Assembly: GCA_965221185.1 (NCBI GenBank)
Contig: OZ244866.1
Coordinates: forward strand, 2,046,001-2,110,000
Source of the DNA: Aldehydirespirator sp965221185
GTDB lineage: Bacteria; Actinomycetota; Acidimicrobiia; Acidimicrobiales; Aldehydirespiratoraceae
Length of the DNA stretch: 64,000 bases
Reading direction: 5' to 3'
The position numbers were made by a program, and so were the translations under genes. Position 1 is the stretch's first letter. Each line of letters begins with the position of its first letter. Shown one piece after another: positions 26,895 to 35,494 of the stretch. A model generated the notes under the pieces. That model made no database searches. It saw only the letters and a list, made by a program, of their open reading frames with translations, and was not told the DNA's origin.

Positions 26895-27704
26895 CCGGTG
26901 CGGCCCGCCAGCCTCGGCCCGCGATGCCGGGTTCGCGGCAGCCTTCTCGAGGGACCTAGCCTCGGAGGGAGTCAGCGGCCGCCAGCGGCCCGGCGGCAGG
27001 CGCCGATCGGCCAGAGGGCCGATCTTGGTCCTCACGAGGCGGCGGACAGGGTGCCCCACCTCCTCGCACATCCTGCGCACCAGCCGGTTGCGGCCCTCGC
27101 GGACGGTGATGCGCAGCAGGTCCGGCGCAACCAGGGCCACCTTGGCCGGAGCGGTCGGCCCGTCCTCGAGCACCACGCCCCGGCGCAAGGCCCGCACCGC
27201 GGCGGGGCGAGGCGACCCGGACACGTGGGCGAGATATTCCTTCTCGATGCCGAACGACGGGTGGGTGAGGCGATGGGCCAGGTCGCCATCGTTGGTGAGG
27301 AGCAGCAAGCCCTCCGTCTGCAAGTCGAGGCGCCCGACCGGGAAGACGCGCGGCTCGGCGGGAACAAGGGCAGTGACCGTGGGCCGGCCCTGCGGGTCGT
27401 GGGCGGTCGTCACCACGCCTTGGGGTTTGTTGAGGAGGTAGTGAACCAGGTCGGGCCGCACGCCTACGACTACCCCGTCCACCTCCACCACAGCCCGAGC
27501 GGCATCGATGCGGGCCCCGAGCCGGACCACCGAGCCGTCGACGCGCACCCGCTCCTCGGAGATCAGCGTCTCGCAGGCGCGGCGGCTCCCGATCCCACAT
27601 CGGGCCAGGACCTTCTGGAGGCGCTCGCCCTCGCCGGCGGTCGCCGGCACTCCCCGGTCCGCCGGCGGCCCCGGGGTCGCGTCCGCAGGCCCCTTGGATG
27701 TCAC
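26892..27704 (-). CDS. rluB: 23S rRNA pseudouridine synthase (RluB/RsuA family)
   Basis: A 270-residue enzyme. An N-terminal S4 RNA-binding domain (ERLQKVLARCGIGSRRACETLI) at residues 27-90 is followed by the catalytic domain with GRLDLQTEGLLLLTNDGDLAHRLTHP, whose Asp is the nucleophile. EGRNRLVRRMCEEVGHPVRRLVRTKIGPL is the family C-terminal signature. It overlaps scpB by 4 bp, the usual scpA-scpB-rluB arrangement. Confidence 0.93.
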   Translation of the reverse strand: MTSKGPADATPGPPADRGVPATAGEGERLQKVLARCGIGSRRACETLISEERVRVDGSVVRLGARIDAARAVVEVDGVVVGVRPDLVHYLLNKPQGVVTTAHDPQGRPTVTALVPAEPRVFPVGRLDLQTEGLLLLTNDGDLAHRLTHPSFGIEKEYLAHVSGSPRPAAVRALRRGVVLEDGPTAPAKVALVAPDLLRITVREGRNRLVRRMCEEVGHPVRRLVRTKIGPLADRRLPPGRWRPLTPSEARSLEKAAANPASRAEAGGPHR

Positions 27705-28339
27705 CGGTCGCCGTCGGAGGGGCCGTCAGGATCCCGCCCGTCGGGCTCGGGCACCAGCCGCAGGCGACGCTCCATAGCCTCCACCTCGGCCACCTCGGGC
27801 ACGAATTCGCCCAGCGGGGGCAGATCGTCGAGCGAGTCGAGTCCCAGGTTCTCCAGAAACTGCGGCGTCGTCCCGTAGAGCACCGCCTGGCCCGGGCCCG
27901 GGGCCCGAGCTATCTCGTGGATATAGCCTCGGCGCCTGAGCGTCCGCATTACGCCGTCGACGTTCACTCCCCGGATCTCGGCGACCTGGTGACGCGACAC
28001 CGGCTGCTTGTAGGCGACGACGGCCAGCGTCTCGAGGGCGGCGGCCGAGAGCCGGGCACCGTGTCCCTCGCGCACCAACCGCTCCACGTAGGCGTCCTGG
28101 GCCGGCGCGGTCTGGTAGCGGTAGCCGCCGGCCACCCTGGCCAGCACGAAGCCTCGGCCCTGCGACTCGTACTCCGCGGCGAGGGCGTCGCAGACGGCGC
28201 GCACCCGTTCGGTCGACACCCCGACGACCGCGGCCAGGACGCTCGGCGGCAGCGGCTCATCCGCCAGCAGGAGCACAGCCTCGAGCGCCGCCGCGATCTC
28301 AGACTCTCCGGTCGGGTCGAGGCCGACGGGCCCGCTCAT
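27701..28339 (-). CDS. scpB: Segregation and condensation protein ScpB
   Basis: A 212-residue winged-helix subunit of the SMC-ScpAB condensin. It contains ALEAVLLLADEPLPPSVLAA at the N-terminus, then AALETLAVVAYKQPVSRHQVAEIRGVNVDGVMRTL, the second winged helix, and a partial C-terminal motif LYGTTPQFLENLGLDSLDDLPPL. It is separated from scpA by repeat copy C instead of the usual overlap. Confidence 0.94.
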   Translation of the reverse strand: MSGPVGLDPTGESEIAAALEAVLLLADEPLPPSVLAAVVGVSTERVRAVCDALAAEYESQGRGFVLARVAGGYRYQTAPAQDAYVERLVREGHGARLSAAALETLAVVAYKQPVSRHQVAEIRGVNVDGVMRTLRRRGYIHEIARAPGPGQAVLYGTTPQFLENLGLDSLDDLPPLGEFVPEVAEVEAMERRLRLVPEPDGRDPDGPSDGDR

Positions 28340-28354
28340 TTCCGCTCGGCCCTT

Positions 28355-28505
28355 GAGAGGCCCCCCGGATAGGTGTCAACGCCTCGCGGCGAAGCGTGTT
28401 GCGTCCCGCTCTTGTTCGCTGCGCTCACGGGCCGCTCGGGCCACGGCCTCGCTCGGCGCCTTGCGAAGATTCTCATGAACTACCGCCTATCCGCTCGGCC
28501 TCTCA
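28355..28505 (-). repeat. Dispersed repeat copy C between scpA and scpB
   Basis: A full-length copy (~150 bp). The left end (28353-28375) and right end (28484-28506) form an imperfect terminal inverted repeat of about 23 bp (about 18 matches), including CGGATAGG/CCTATCCG. The core lies near 28404-28433. It begins directly at the TGA of scpA (TGAGAGGCCGAGCGGATAGG on the minus strand) and interrupts the scpA-scpB operon. Confidence 0.85.
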
Positions 28506-29291
28506 GCCTTCGTAGACGTCCGCGCCCACGATCGCGGCCTGTTGCACCGCCGTATCGTCGCCGCCGGTCCACAACACGACGATGTCTCCGAACGTTGTCG
28601 CCTGCTCGAGATCGGCCAGCCCCTGCTTGACCAGTTCGAGCAGGGCAAGAAAGCGCACCACCAGCCCGAGGCGATCGTCGATGCCGGAGGTGAGGCGGCG
28701 GAAAGTGACCCGCTTGACCCGGGCCAGCTCCTCCACCAGTTCGGCGATGGCGTCGCCCACCGTCAGCGAGATCGGCGTGATGTGGGCAATGTCCACCCGA
28801 GGGACGGGGGCGGGAGCCGCCGCCCGCAGGTAGGCGGCCCGCACCTCCTCGGGCGACACCCCCTCAAGGATGGCCGGGGCCAGCAGCAGCCAGCGCTCCT
28901 CGATGGCGCCTACTCGGCGCGGTCGGCTCTTGGCCGCCGCCTCCAGCAGGCCGCGGAGCCTCTTCGACGCGTCGCGGAACGTGCTGCACTCCGAGAGCCG
29001 GGCCAGAAGCAGGTCTCGCTCCGAGATTCCGTCCAGCTCGTCGTCGAGGTCCACTGCGATCTCCGTGGGCAGCATCCGCTTGACCTTCATGTCGACAAGG
29101 GTCGCGGCGATCAGCAGGAACTCGGTCGCCACCTCCAGGTCGCACCCAGACATCCGGTCGATCTCGGCCAGGAAGGCGTCGGTTATGCGGGCGATAGGAA
29201 CGTCGTAGAGTTCCACCTTCTCCCGCAGGATGAGCTGCAACAGCAGGTCGAAGGGCCCGCTGAAGACGGGGGTGGACACCTCGTACGCCAT
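28503..29291 (-). CDS. scpA: Segregation and condensation protein ScpA
   Basis: A 262-residue kleisin of the SMC condensin. The N-terminal kleisin motif is FSGPFDLLLQLILREKVELYDVPIARIT, and the C-terminal part shows a winged-helix-like FLALLELVKQGLADLEQ. ATG 29291 (MAYEVSTPVFSGPF) matches the family and lies seven bases after TAGTGT. The upstream open frame passes through repeat copy E and is spurious. Confidence 0.94.
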   Translation of the reverse strand: MAYEVSTPVFSGPFDLLLQLILREKVELYDVPIARITDAFLAEIDRMSGCDLEVATEFLLIAATLVDMKVKRMLPTEIAVDLDDELDGISERDLLLARLSECSTFRDASKRLRGLLEAAAKSRPRRVGAIEERWLLLAPAILEGVSPEEVRAAYLRAAAPAPVPRVDIAHITPISLTVGDAIAELVEELARVKRVTFRRLTSGIDDRLGLVVRFLALLELVKQGLADLEQATTFGDIVVLWTGGDDTAVQQAAIVGADVYEG

Positions 29292-29298
29292 CGCCGCG

Positions 29299-29304
29299 AC
29301 ACTA
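29299..29304 (-). promoter_or_regulatory. -10-like TAGTGT before scpA
   Basis: TAGTGT ends seven bases before ATG 29291; there is no ribosome site. It lies just outside repeat copy E. Confidence 0.4.
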
Positions 29305-29310
29305 CCCGCC

Positions 29311-29440
29311 AGAGGCCGAGCGACTGGGCCAGCGTTATCGAGGATCAAGGCGTGGAGCGAGGCCGTGGCCCGAGCGGCCCGTGAGCGCAGCGAACACGAG
29401 CGAGAAACAAGACGCTTCGCCGCGATGCGGTGACAACCCG
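29311..29440 (+). repeat. Dispersed repeat copy E between divergent scpA and trpS
   Basis: It starts AGAGGCCGAGCG, has the core at 29353-29403 with one variant (AACACGAG for AACAAGAG), and continues CTTCGCCGCGATGCGG, homologous to CTTCGCCGCGAGGCG of copy C. It lies between the two promoters, so here it is not at a 3' end. Confidence 0.8.
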
Positions 29441-29454
29441 TTCGAACGGCCCCG

Positions 29455-29460
29455 TACGCT
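29455..29460 (+). promoter_or_regulatory. -10-like TACGCT before trpS
   Basis: TACGCT ends eight bases before ATG 29469. A TGACAA 18 bases upstream is a possible -35. Confidence 0.45.
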
Positions 29461-29468
29461 GGCGGGCC

Positions 29469-30449
29469 ATGACCAGAGTCCTCTCCGGCATCCAGCCCAG
29501 CGGCGACCTGCACTTAGGCAACTACCTGGGAGCGATCCGCAACTGGGCGAGGATCCAGCACACTGCCGATGCCTTCCACCCGGTGGTGGACCTCCACGCC
29601 GTCACGGTGCCCCAAGAGCCCGGGGAGCTGGGGAGGGCCACCCTTCGGATGTCGCAGATGCTCATAGCCGCCGGCCTCAATCCCGAGGTCTGCACCATCT
29701 TCGTGCAAAGCCACGTTCGCGAGCACACCGAGTGCGCCTGGCTGCTGGAATGCACGGTGTCGTTCGGGGAGCTCAGCCGGATGACCCAGTTCAAGGACAA
29801 ATCCGGGCAGCAGGAGTTCATCTCCGCCGGCCTGTTTACGTACCCGGCGCTGCAGGCGGCCGACATCCTGCTCTACGACGCCGACGAGGTCCCGGTCGGC
29901 GCCGACCAGCGCCAGCACATCGAGCTCACCCGCGACATCGCCGAGCGCTTCAACTCCCGCTACGGTCCCACCTTCAAGCCGCCCAAGGTAGTCGTCCCCG
30001 CAGCCGGAGCGCGGGTGATGGACCTGCAAAACCCCACCAACAAGATGTCGAAGTCGCTGGATTCGCCCCGCGGCACTGTGGACCTTCTCGACGACCCGTC
30101 GGCCGTCGCCCGCAAGATCAAGTCCGCCGTCACCGACAGCGACGCCGAGGTGAGCTACGACATCGGGGCCAAGCCCGGGGTGTCGAACCTGCTGTCCATC
30201 CTGGGAGCCGCCACCGACAGGACGCCCGAGGCGGTCGCAGAGCACTATTCGATGTACGGGCCGCTCAAAGCGGACACAGCCGACGCGGTCGTAGAACTGC
30301 TGCGCCCCATCCAGACCCGCTTCGCCGAGCTTGAGGCCGACCCCGCGGAGACGTCCCGGCTGCTGAAGATCGGCGCTGACAAGGCCCGGGCCGTTGCGGC
30401 GGTCACGCTCGAACGGGCCCGCACCAACATCGGCCTGCTGTCCCCTTAG
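29469..30449 (+). CDS. trpS: Tryptophanyl-tRNA synthetase
   Basis: A 326-residue class I synthetase charging tRNA-Trp. The HIGH-type motif is PSGDLHLGNYLGAI at residues 9-22 and the KMSKS loop is NKMSKSLDSPRG near residue 195. DADEVPVGADQRQHIELTRDIAERFN is the tryptophan/ATP region. ATG 29469 (MTRVLSGIQPSGD) is canonical; upstream in-frame codons fall in the repeat-flanking region. It stands alone between two repeat copies. Confidence 0.96.
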   Translation: MTRVLSGIQPSGDLHLGNYLGAIRNWARIQHTADAFHPVVDLHAVTVPQEPGELGRATLRMSQMLIAAGLNPEVCTIFVQSHVREHTECAWLLECTVSFGELSRMTQFKDKSGQQEFISAGLFTYPALQAADILLYDADEVPVGADQRQHIELTRDIAERFNSRYGPTFKPPKVVVPAAGARVMDLQNPTNKMSKSLDSPRGTVDLLDDPSAVARKIKSAVTDSDAEVSYDIGAKPGVSNLLSILGAATDRTPEAVAEHYSMYGPLKADTADAVVELLRPIQTRFAELEADPAETSRLLKIGADKARAVAAVTLERARTNIGLLSP

Positions 30450-30456
30450 AACATCC

Positions 30457-30595
30457 GCGGATAGGTGACGAGACCTCGCGGTGAAGAATGTTGGTGCCCG
30501 CTCTTGTTCGCTGCGCTCACGGGCCGCTCGGGCCACGGCCTCGCTCAGTGCCTTGTGAAGATCCTGATGAACTGCGGCCTATCCGCTCGGCCTCT
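30457..30595 (-). repeat. Dispersed repeat copy D between trpS and xerD
   Basis: A full-length copy with perfect 9-bp terminal inverted repeats GCGGATAGG (30457-30465) and CCTATCCGC (30578-30586). The core is at about 30497-30530. Its right end begins at the TAA stop of xerD (TAAGAGGCCGAGCGGATAGG on the minus strand). Confidence 0.88.
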
Positions 30596-31560
30596 TAGCC
30601 GACAGCAACCGCCCGGGGGTGGGCGGCCCGGTAGACCGCCCGGAGGCGCTCCGTCGACACCCTGGTGTAAATCTGGGTGGTGGAAATGGAGGCGTGGCCG
30701 AGCATCTCCTGCACGAAGCGTATGTCCGCGCCGCCGTCGAGCATGTGGGTGGCACAGGAGTGGCGCAGCACATGGGGCGTCAGCAGAGACCCGATGCCGG
30801 CCGCGTCTCCGTGCCGCCGCACAACCAGCCACAGGCCCTGGCGGCTGAGGCGCCCGCCCCGCTGGTTGAGGAACACCGCCTCGGCGTCGCCCCGGCGGGC
30901 CCAGCGGTCCGGCTCCAGCGCGCCACGGCCCTCCGGGGCCAGCCAGCGCTCCAGCGCGGTGGCCGCGCATCGGCCCAGCGGGACGATCCGCTCCCTGGCT
31001 CCCTTTCCGGTCACCCGCACCAGACCGTCGTGGAGGTCCACGTCGGAGAGCGACAGCGAACCGGCCTCCGAGATCCGGCAGCCCGTGCCATAGAGCAGCT
31101 CCACCACGGCCCGGTCGCGGCGGGCCGCGGGATCGTCGCCGACGACCGCATCCATCAGCGAGGCGACCTGAGCGACCGACAGGGCCTTGGGAAGGCCCCG
31201 GGGCAAACTCGGAATCTCCACGTCGGCGGTCGGGTCGTCGAGTCGATGACCCTCGGCCACGAGGAACCGGTGGAGCCCCCGCACCGACACGAGCATCCGG
31301 GTGACGGAAGCCGCGGCCAGGCCATCGCTCTGAAGGCCGCGGATGAAGGCGATCACATCGAGGGGCGCAGCATCGTCGAGGCTGCGCCCTCTGGCCGCGA
31401 GATGACTCCGATAGCGCAGCAAGTCTCGCCGGTAGGCCTCGCCTGTCCTTACAGAGCGGCCCCGCTCCACCGCGAGCCAAGCCAGGAACTCCTCGGCTCT
31501 CACGTCCAAGCTGGTCTCGGCCTCCGGCGGTGGCGAGACCGGCGAGGCCACCAAACTCAC
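30595..31560 (-). CDS. xerD: Tyrosine recombinase XerD/XerC
   Basis: A 321-residue site-specific recombinase that resolves chromosome dimers. The SAM-like N-terminal domain covers residues ~20-110 (RAEEFLAWLAVERGRSVRT). Catalytic residues lie in GTGCRISEAGSLSLSDVD (Arg), HVLRHSCATHMLDGGADIR (His, Arg), LGHASISTTQIYTRV (His and the Tyr nucleophile). GTG 31560 overlaps the nudix stop (GTGA). Position after pyrG-nudix and beside scpA/B is typical of chromosomal XerD rather than a phage integrase. Confidence 0.94.
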   Translation of the reverse strand: MSLVASPVSPPPEAETSLDVRAEEFLAWLAVERGRSVRTGEAYRRDLLRYRSHLAARGRSLDDAAPLDVIAFIRGLQSDGLAAASVTRMLVSVRGLHRFLVAEGHRLDDPTADVEIPSLPRGLPKALSVAQVASLMDAVVGDDPAARRDRAVVELLYGTGCRISEAGSLSLSDVDLHDGLVRVTGKGARERIVPLGRCAATALERWLAPEGRGALEPDRWARRGDAEAVFLNQRGGRLSRQGLWLVVRRHGDAAGIGSLLTPHVLRHSCATHMLDGGADIRFVQEMLGHASISTTQIYTRVSTERLRAVYRAAHPRAVAVG

Positions 31561-32156
31561 CGCCGGAGCCGGCGCCGCGCCAAGAGCACGCCGATGATGG
31601 TCTTGGCGTCGCGGATCTCGCCCCGGTCGATCATCGCCGAGGCCTCGTCCAAGCTGACACGCCGTATCGTCATCCACTCCTCCTCGGCCCCGTCGGGCTG
31701 GCGGGGCACGGGACGCAGCCCGGTGGCCAGGAACAAGTGGGACAGCTCGTCGCAGAAGCCCGGCGAGTTGAAGAACGTGCCCAACTCCTCCAGCGAATCG
31801 CAGGCCAGGCCGGCCTCCTCGGCGAGTTCGCGACGGGCCGTGCCGGCAGGTTCCTCTCCGTCGACATCGCGGGTCCCGGCCGGGATCTCAAGCAGTTCGT
31901 CCTCCACCGGCGAGCGGTACTGCCGCAGCAGCACGACGTCGTCGCCGTCCACCGCCACCACCGCCACCGCGCCGCGGTGATGCACCACGTCTCGCGTCAT
32001 GCGCTCGCCGTCGGGGGTGACGAACACGCTCTCGGTCAGCCGCACGACCCGGCCGGCGTGAATCTCGCGCTCGGCCACCTTGCGAAAGCCGCCGCCCGCG
32101 GAGGCGCCGCCCGGTCGGTCTTGAGCGGCGCCCGGCGACGCGGACACAGGCCTCAC
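31557..32156 (-). CDS. NUDIX hydrolase (ADP-ribose pyrophosphatase-like)
   Basis: A 199-residue protein with the Nudix box GTRDVDGEEPAGTARRELAEEAGL (complete GX5EX7REUXEEXGU) near residue 95 and the preceding LLRQYRSPVEDELLEIPAG motif of ADP-ribose/GDP-mannose pyrophosphatases. It probably hydrolyses ADP-ribose to AMP and ribose-5-phosphate. It overlaps pyrG and xerD by 4 bp each (GTGA), forming a tightly coupled unit found in many actinobacteria. Confidence 0.9.
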   Translation of the reverse strand: MRPVSASPGAAQDRPGGASAGGGFRKVAEREIHAGRVVRLTESVFVTPDGERMTRDVVHHRGAVAVVAVDGDDVVLLRQYRSPVEDELLEIPAGTRDVDGEEPAGTARRELAEEAGLACDSLEELGTFFNSPGFCDELSHLFLATGLRPVPRQPDGAEEEWMTIRRVSLDEASAMIDRGEIRDAKTIIGVLLARRRLRR

Positions 32157-33811
32157 GCGGGAGCCGAGGGCTCCGTGGCGTAGTCGCTCATGTCCGGCAG
32201 CCGCGGATTGCGGCCCAATGCCCGGACCATTGCCGCGGCCACCAGCCCGCTGAACAGCGGCGCCGGCCGGTCGGGGCGACTCTTGAACTCCGGGTGGGCT
32301 TGGGTGCCCACCCAGAAGGGATGGCCGTCCAGCTCGATGAACTCCACCAGCCTGCCGTCGGGCGACTCGCCGCTGAGCACAACGTCGGACGCCTCAAAGC
32401 GGGTCCGGTAGCGAGGATTGAACTCGTAACGGTGGCGGTGCCGCTCCGACACCACCTCCTCTCCGTAGGCCCGGGCAACCCGCGAGCCGGGCAGCAGCTG
32501 GGCCACGTACGCGCCGAGCCGCATGGTGCCGCCGTAATCGGTGACGCCACGCTGGCTGTCCATCAGGTCGATGACCGGATGCGGCGTCAGGGCATCGAAC
32601 TCCGTGGAGTTGGCGTGGGACAGCCCTAGGGCGTTGCGGGCGTACTCGATGGTCATCACCTGCATGCCCAGACACAGACCGAGGCACGGGATCAGGTTCT
32701 CGCGGGCATAGCCCGCAGCCGCGATCTTGCCCTCGATGCCCCGCTCGCCGAAGCCCCCCGGGATGACGATGCCGTCGAGGTCGCGCAAGCGCCCGGCAAC
32801 GAGCAGCCCCTCAACCTCCTCTGCCTGCACCCACTCGATGTCTATGTCGGCACTGTGGTGGATGGCGGCGTGGTTGAGAGCCTCAATCACCGACAGGTAC
32901 GCGTCGGGAAGGCTCACGTACTTGCCGATCATACCGATCCGCACCGGCGTGGACGCCAGTCGGATTCGCGCCACCAGAGCCTCCCACTCCGCCAAGTCCA
33001 CGTCGTGTGCGTCCAGGCCCAGCTGCCGGCACACCACGTTGTCGAGTCCCTCGGAGTGCAGGATGAGAGGGATCTCATAAAGGCTGCTCGCGTCGGGGCA
33101 GGTGATCACCGCCTCCGGCGACACGTCGCAGAGGTTCGAGATCTTGAGCTCGAGATCCTTGGTGAGAGGCGACTCGCACCGGCAGACGATCGCGTCGGGC
33201 TGCACGCCCCGCGAACGCAACTCGGTGACCGAATGCTGGGTGGGCTTGGTCTTCTGCTCTCCCGAGGGCCCGATGAACGGCACCAGTGTGACGTGCACGT
33301 AGCAGACGTTCTCCCGTCCCACACCCAGGCGGAACTGGCGGATCGCCTCGAGGAAGGGGAGGATCTCGATGTCGCCCACGGTGCCGCCGACCTCGGTTAT
33401 CACCACGTCGACGTCGTATTCGCCCAGCCGGGCGATACGGCGCTTGATCTCGTCGGTCACGTGGGGGATGACCTGCACCGTGCGGCCGAGGTAGTCGCCT
33501 CGGCGCTCCGCGGCGATCACCTCCGAGTAGATCGACCCTGTGGTGCCGTTGGACTCGCGGGTGAGGCTCTCGTCGATGAAGCGCTCATAATGTCCCAGGT
33601 CAAGGTCCGTCTCACCGCCGTCGTCGGTGACAAACACCTCTCCGTGCTCGAACGGGTTCATGGTGCCCGGATCGACGTTCAGGTAGGGGTCGAGCTTGAG
33701 CATCGTCACACGCAGGCCCCGAGCTTTCAGCAGGCGACCCAATGAGGCGCCGGTCAGCCCCTTGCCCAGGCCGCTGACCACTCCGCCGGTGACGAAGACG
33801 TGCTTTGTCAT
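32153..33811 (-). CDS. pyrG: CTP synthase
   Basis: A 552-residue enzyme aminating UTP to CTP with glutamine. The N-terminal synthetase domain starts KHVFVTGGVVSGLGKGLTGASLGRLLKARG (P-loop-like). The C-terminal glutamine amidotransferase has the Cys in CLGLCLGMQ near residue 380 and the His/Glu in QAHPEFKSRP. The start lies nine bases after TAGTAT. The length matches the family. Confidence 0.97.
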   Translation of the reverse strand: MTKHVFVTGGVVSGLGKGLTGASLGRLLKARGLRVTMLKLDPYLNVDPGTMNPFEHGEVFVTDDGGETDLDLGHYERFIDESLTRESNGTTGSIYSEVIAAERRGDYLGRTVQVIPHVTDEIKRRIARLGEYDVDVVITEVGGTVGDIEILPFLEAIRQFRLGVGRENVCYVHVTLVPFIGPSGEQKTKPTQHSVTELRSRGVQPDAIVCRCESPLTKDLELKISNLCDVSPEAVITCPDASSLYEIPLILHSEGLDNVVCRQLGLDAHDVDLAEWEALVARIRLASTPVRIGMIGKYVSLPDAYLSVIEALNHAAIHHSADIDIEWVQAEEVEGLLVAGRLRDLDGIVIPGGFGERGIEGKIAAAGYARENLIPCLGLCLGMQVMTIEYARNALGLSHANSTEFDALTPHPVIDLMDSQRGVTDYGGTMRLGAYVAQLLPGSRVARAYGEEVVSERHRHRYEFNPRYRTRFEASDVVLSGESPDGRLVEFIELDGHPFWVGTQAHPEFKSRPDRPAPLFSGLVAAAMVRALGRNPRLPDMSDYATEPSAPA

Positions 33812-33820
33812 CGGGATGCC

Positions 33821-33826
33821 ATACTA
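33821..33826 (-). promoter_or_regulatory. -10-like TAGTAT before pyrG
   Basis: TAGTAT ends nine bases before ATG 33811, at the long end of the leaderless spacing seen in the window. Confidence 0.38.
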
Positions 33827-33868
33827 CCCCAGCACCAGCAGCACCCCGCGGACCGCACCGGAAGCCGC

Positions 33869-35455
33869 TCAGCGAGCGCGGCGCGAAGACGCCGCTTCCA
33901 GCAGCTCCTCGGCGTGCTGGAGGGCCGACTCGGACTGGGGCGATCCCGACAGCATCCTTGAGAGTTCGACCAGACGGTCCTCTCCGACCAGATCCCGCAG
34001 CTCCACTAGAGTTGACCCTCCGACCTCGGTCTTCTCCAGCGCCAGGTGATGATCCGCGTGGGCCGCCACCTGCGGGAGATGGGTCACCACGATCACCTGG
34101 TGGTTGGCGCCGAGAGCGGCCAGGCTGCGGCCGACGGCTCGGGCCGCAGTGCCGCCGATGCCCGCGTCGACCTCGTCGAAGACCAGGGTCTGCGGTCCGG
34201 CGGTGAGCACCAGCCTCAGCGCGAGCATCGTCCGGGCCAACTCACCGCCACTGGCCACCCGGATCAGGGGCAGGGGCTCGTGGCCGACATTGGCCGCCAA
34301 CCGGAACGAGACCTGCTCGCCGGCATCGCCACCGACGGCGACAGCCAGGCGGGCGCGACCCATGGCCAGCTCGGCCATGTGCGTCTCGACCGCGGCAGCC
34401 AGCCGGGGCGCGGCCTCGGATCGCTCGCCCAGCACGCGAGCCCGCTCGGCCGCGAGACGCTCCAACACCTCAGTTCTGCGCCGCTCCAACGACGCGGCCC
34501 GCTCCTCGTAACCCTCCAGCTCGGCGAGGCGTTCCGCAGTCTCGGAGCGGAAGTCCAGCACCTCGCTCAGCGTCGAGCCGTACTTTCGCCGCAGTCCGGC
34601 CAGCATCTGCCGCCGCTCGCGCAGCGCGGCGAGGGCAGCGGGATCCTCCTCGATCGCCTCCAGGCTGACTCTGGCCTCGGCCGCGATGTCGGCGATCGCG
34701 GCGGACGCATCAGCAATGCGTCCGACCAGACCGACGAACGGCTCCCGCCCGGCCAGGGTGGCTTGGGCACGGCCCAACCCGTCCGACACCGCGCTGTCGG
34801 TGCCGAGCAGCCCGACCGCCCGTGCGGCGGCCTCCCGGTGCGCGGCTGCGTCGGCCAGCACTGACTCATGGCGGTCGAGGCGCTCGTCTTCGCCGGGATC
34901 AGAAATCGCGGCCCCGTCGATCTCGGCGAGCTGGTGGCGCAGCAGGTCTATCTCGCGGAAGCGGGCCCGGGAGTCGCCGCCGAGTTCGGCGAGGCCGGCA
35001 TCGATGGCCCGGAGATCGTCGATCAACTTCTCCAACAGATGGGTGTCGACATCACCGAAGTGGTCGAGAGCGGCTCGCTGGACACCGACCCGCAACAGCG
35101 ATTGGTGGGCATGCTGGCCATGCAGGTCGATGAGCCCGCGGCCCAACTCGCCGAGGGCACCGACAGTGGCGAGATGCCCGTCGATGTAAGCCCGGGACCG
35201 GCCGTCTGCGGGAATGACACGACGGACCACCACCTCGTCGTCACCGGAGACGAATCGGCCCTCGATCTCGGCCTCCTGCGCTCCGGGCCGCACCAGCGTC
35301 GCGTCGGCCCTGCCCCCGGTGAGCAAGTCGATGGCCCCGACCACCAGGGTCTTGCCCGCGCCCGTCTCGCCGGTGACGACAGTCATGCCGTTGTCCAAGA
35401 CCAGCGACAGCTCACCGATCACGCCAAGGTTGCGAACAGCCAGTTCGGTCAGCAC
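33869..35455 (-). CDS. recN: DNA repair protein RecN
   Basis: A 528-residue SMC-like ATPase in double-strand break repair. Walker A is VTGETGAGKTLVVGAI near residue 30; the long middle is coiled coil (EERAASLERRRTEVLERLAAERARV); the ABC signature is RVASGGELARTMLAL and Walker B is LVFDEVDAGIGGTAARAVG. It starts with GTG. It lies between nadK and pyrG, as in many actinobacteria. Confidence 0.95.
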   Translation of the reverse strand: MLTELAVRNLGVIGELSLVLDNGMTVVTGETGAGKTLVVGAIDLLTGGRADATLVRPGAQEAEIEGRFVSGDDEVVVRRVIPADGRSRAYIDGHLATVGALGELGRGLIDLHGQHAHQSLLRVGVQRAALDHFGDVDTHLLEKLIDDLRAIDAGLAELGGDSRARFREIDLLRHQLAEIDGAAISDPGEDERLDRHESVLADAAAHREAAARAVGLLGTDSAVSDGLGRAQATLAGREPFVGLVGRIADASAAIADIAAEARVSLEAIEEDPAALAALRERRQMLAGLRRKYGSTLSEVLDFRSETAERLAELEGYEERAASLERRRTEVLERLAAERARVLGERSEAAPRLAAAVETHMAELAMGRARLAVAVGGDAGEQVSFRLAANVGHEPLPLIRVASGGELARTMLALRLVLTAGPQTLVFDEVDAGIGGTAARAVGRSLAALGANHQVIVVTHLPQVAAHADHHLALEKTEVGGSTLVELRDLVGEDRLVELSRMLSGSPQSESALQHAEELLEAASSRRAR

Positions 35456-35494
35456 AAGTCCCTCACCCAGCGAGGCGCCCCCATCTGAGGGCTC

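Noticed and set aside
30595..31560. XerD as a phage or integron integrase
   Set aside because: Its place in the pyrG-nudix-xerD-scpAB order is the normal chromosomal setting, and no att sites or phage genes are nearby.
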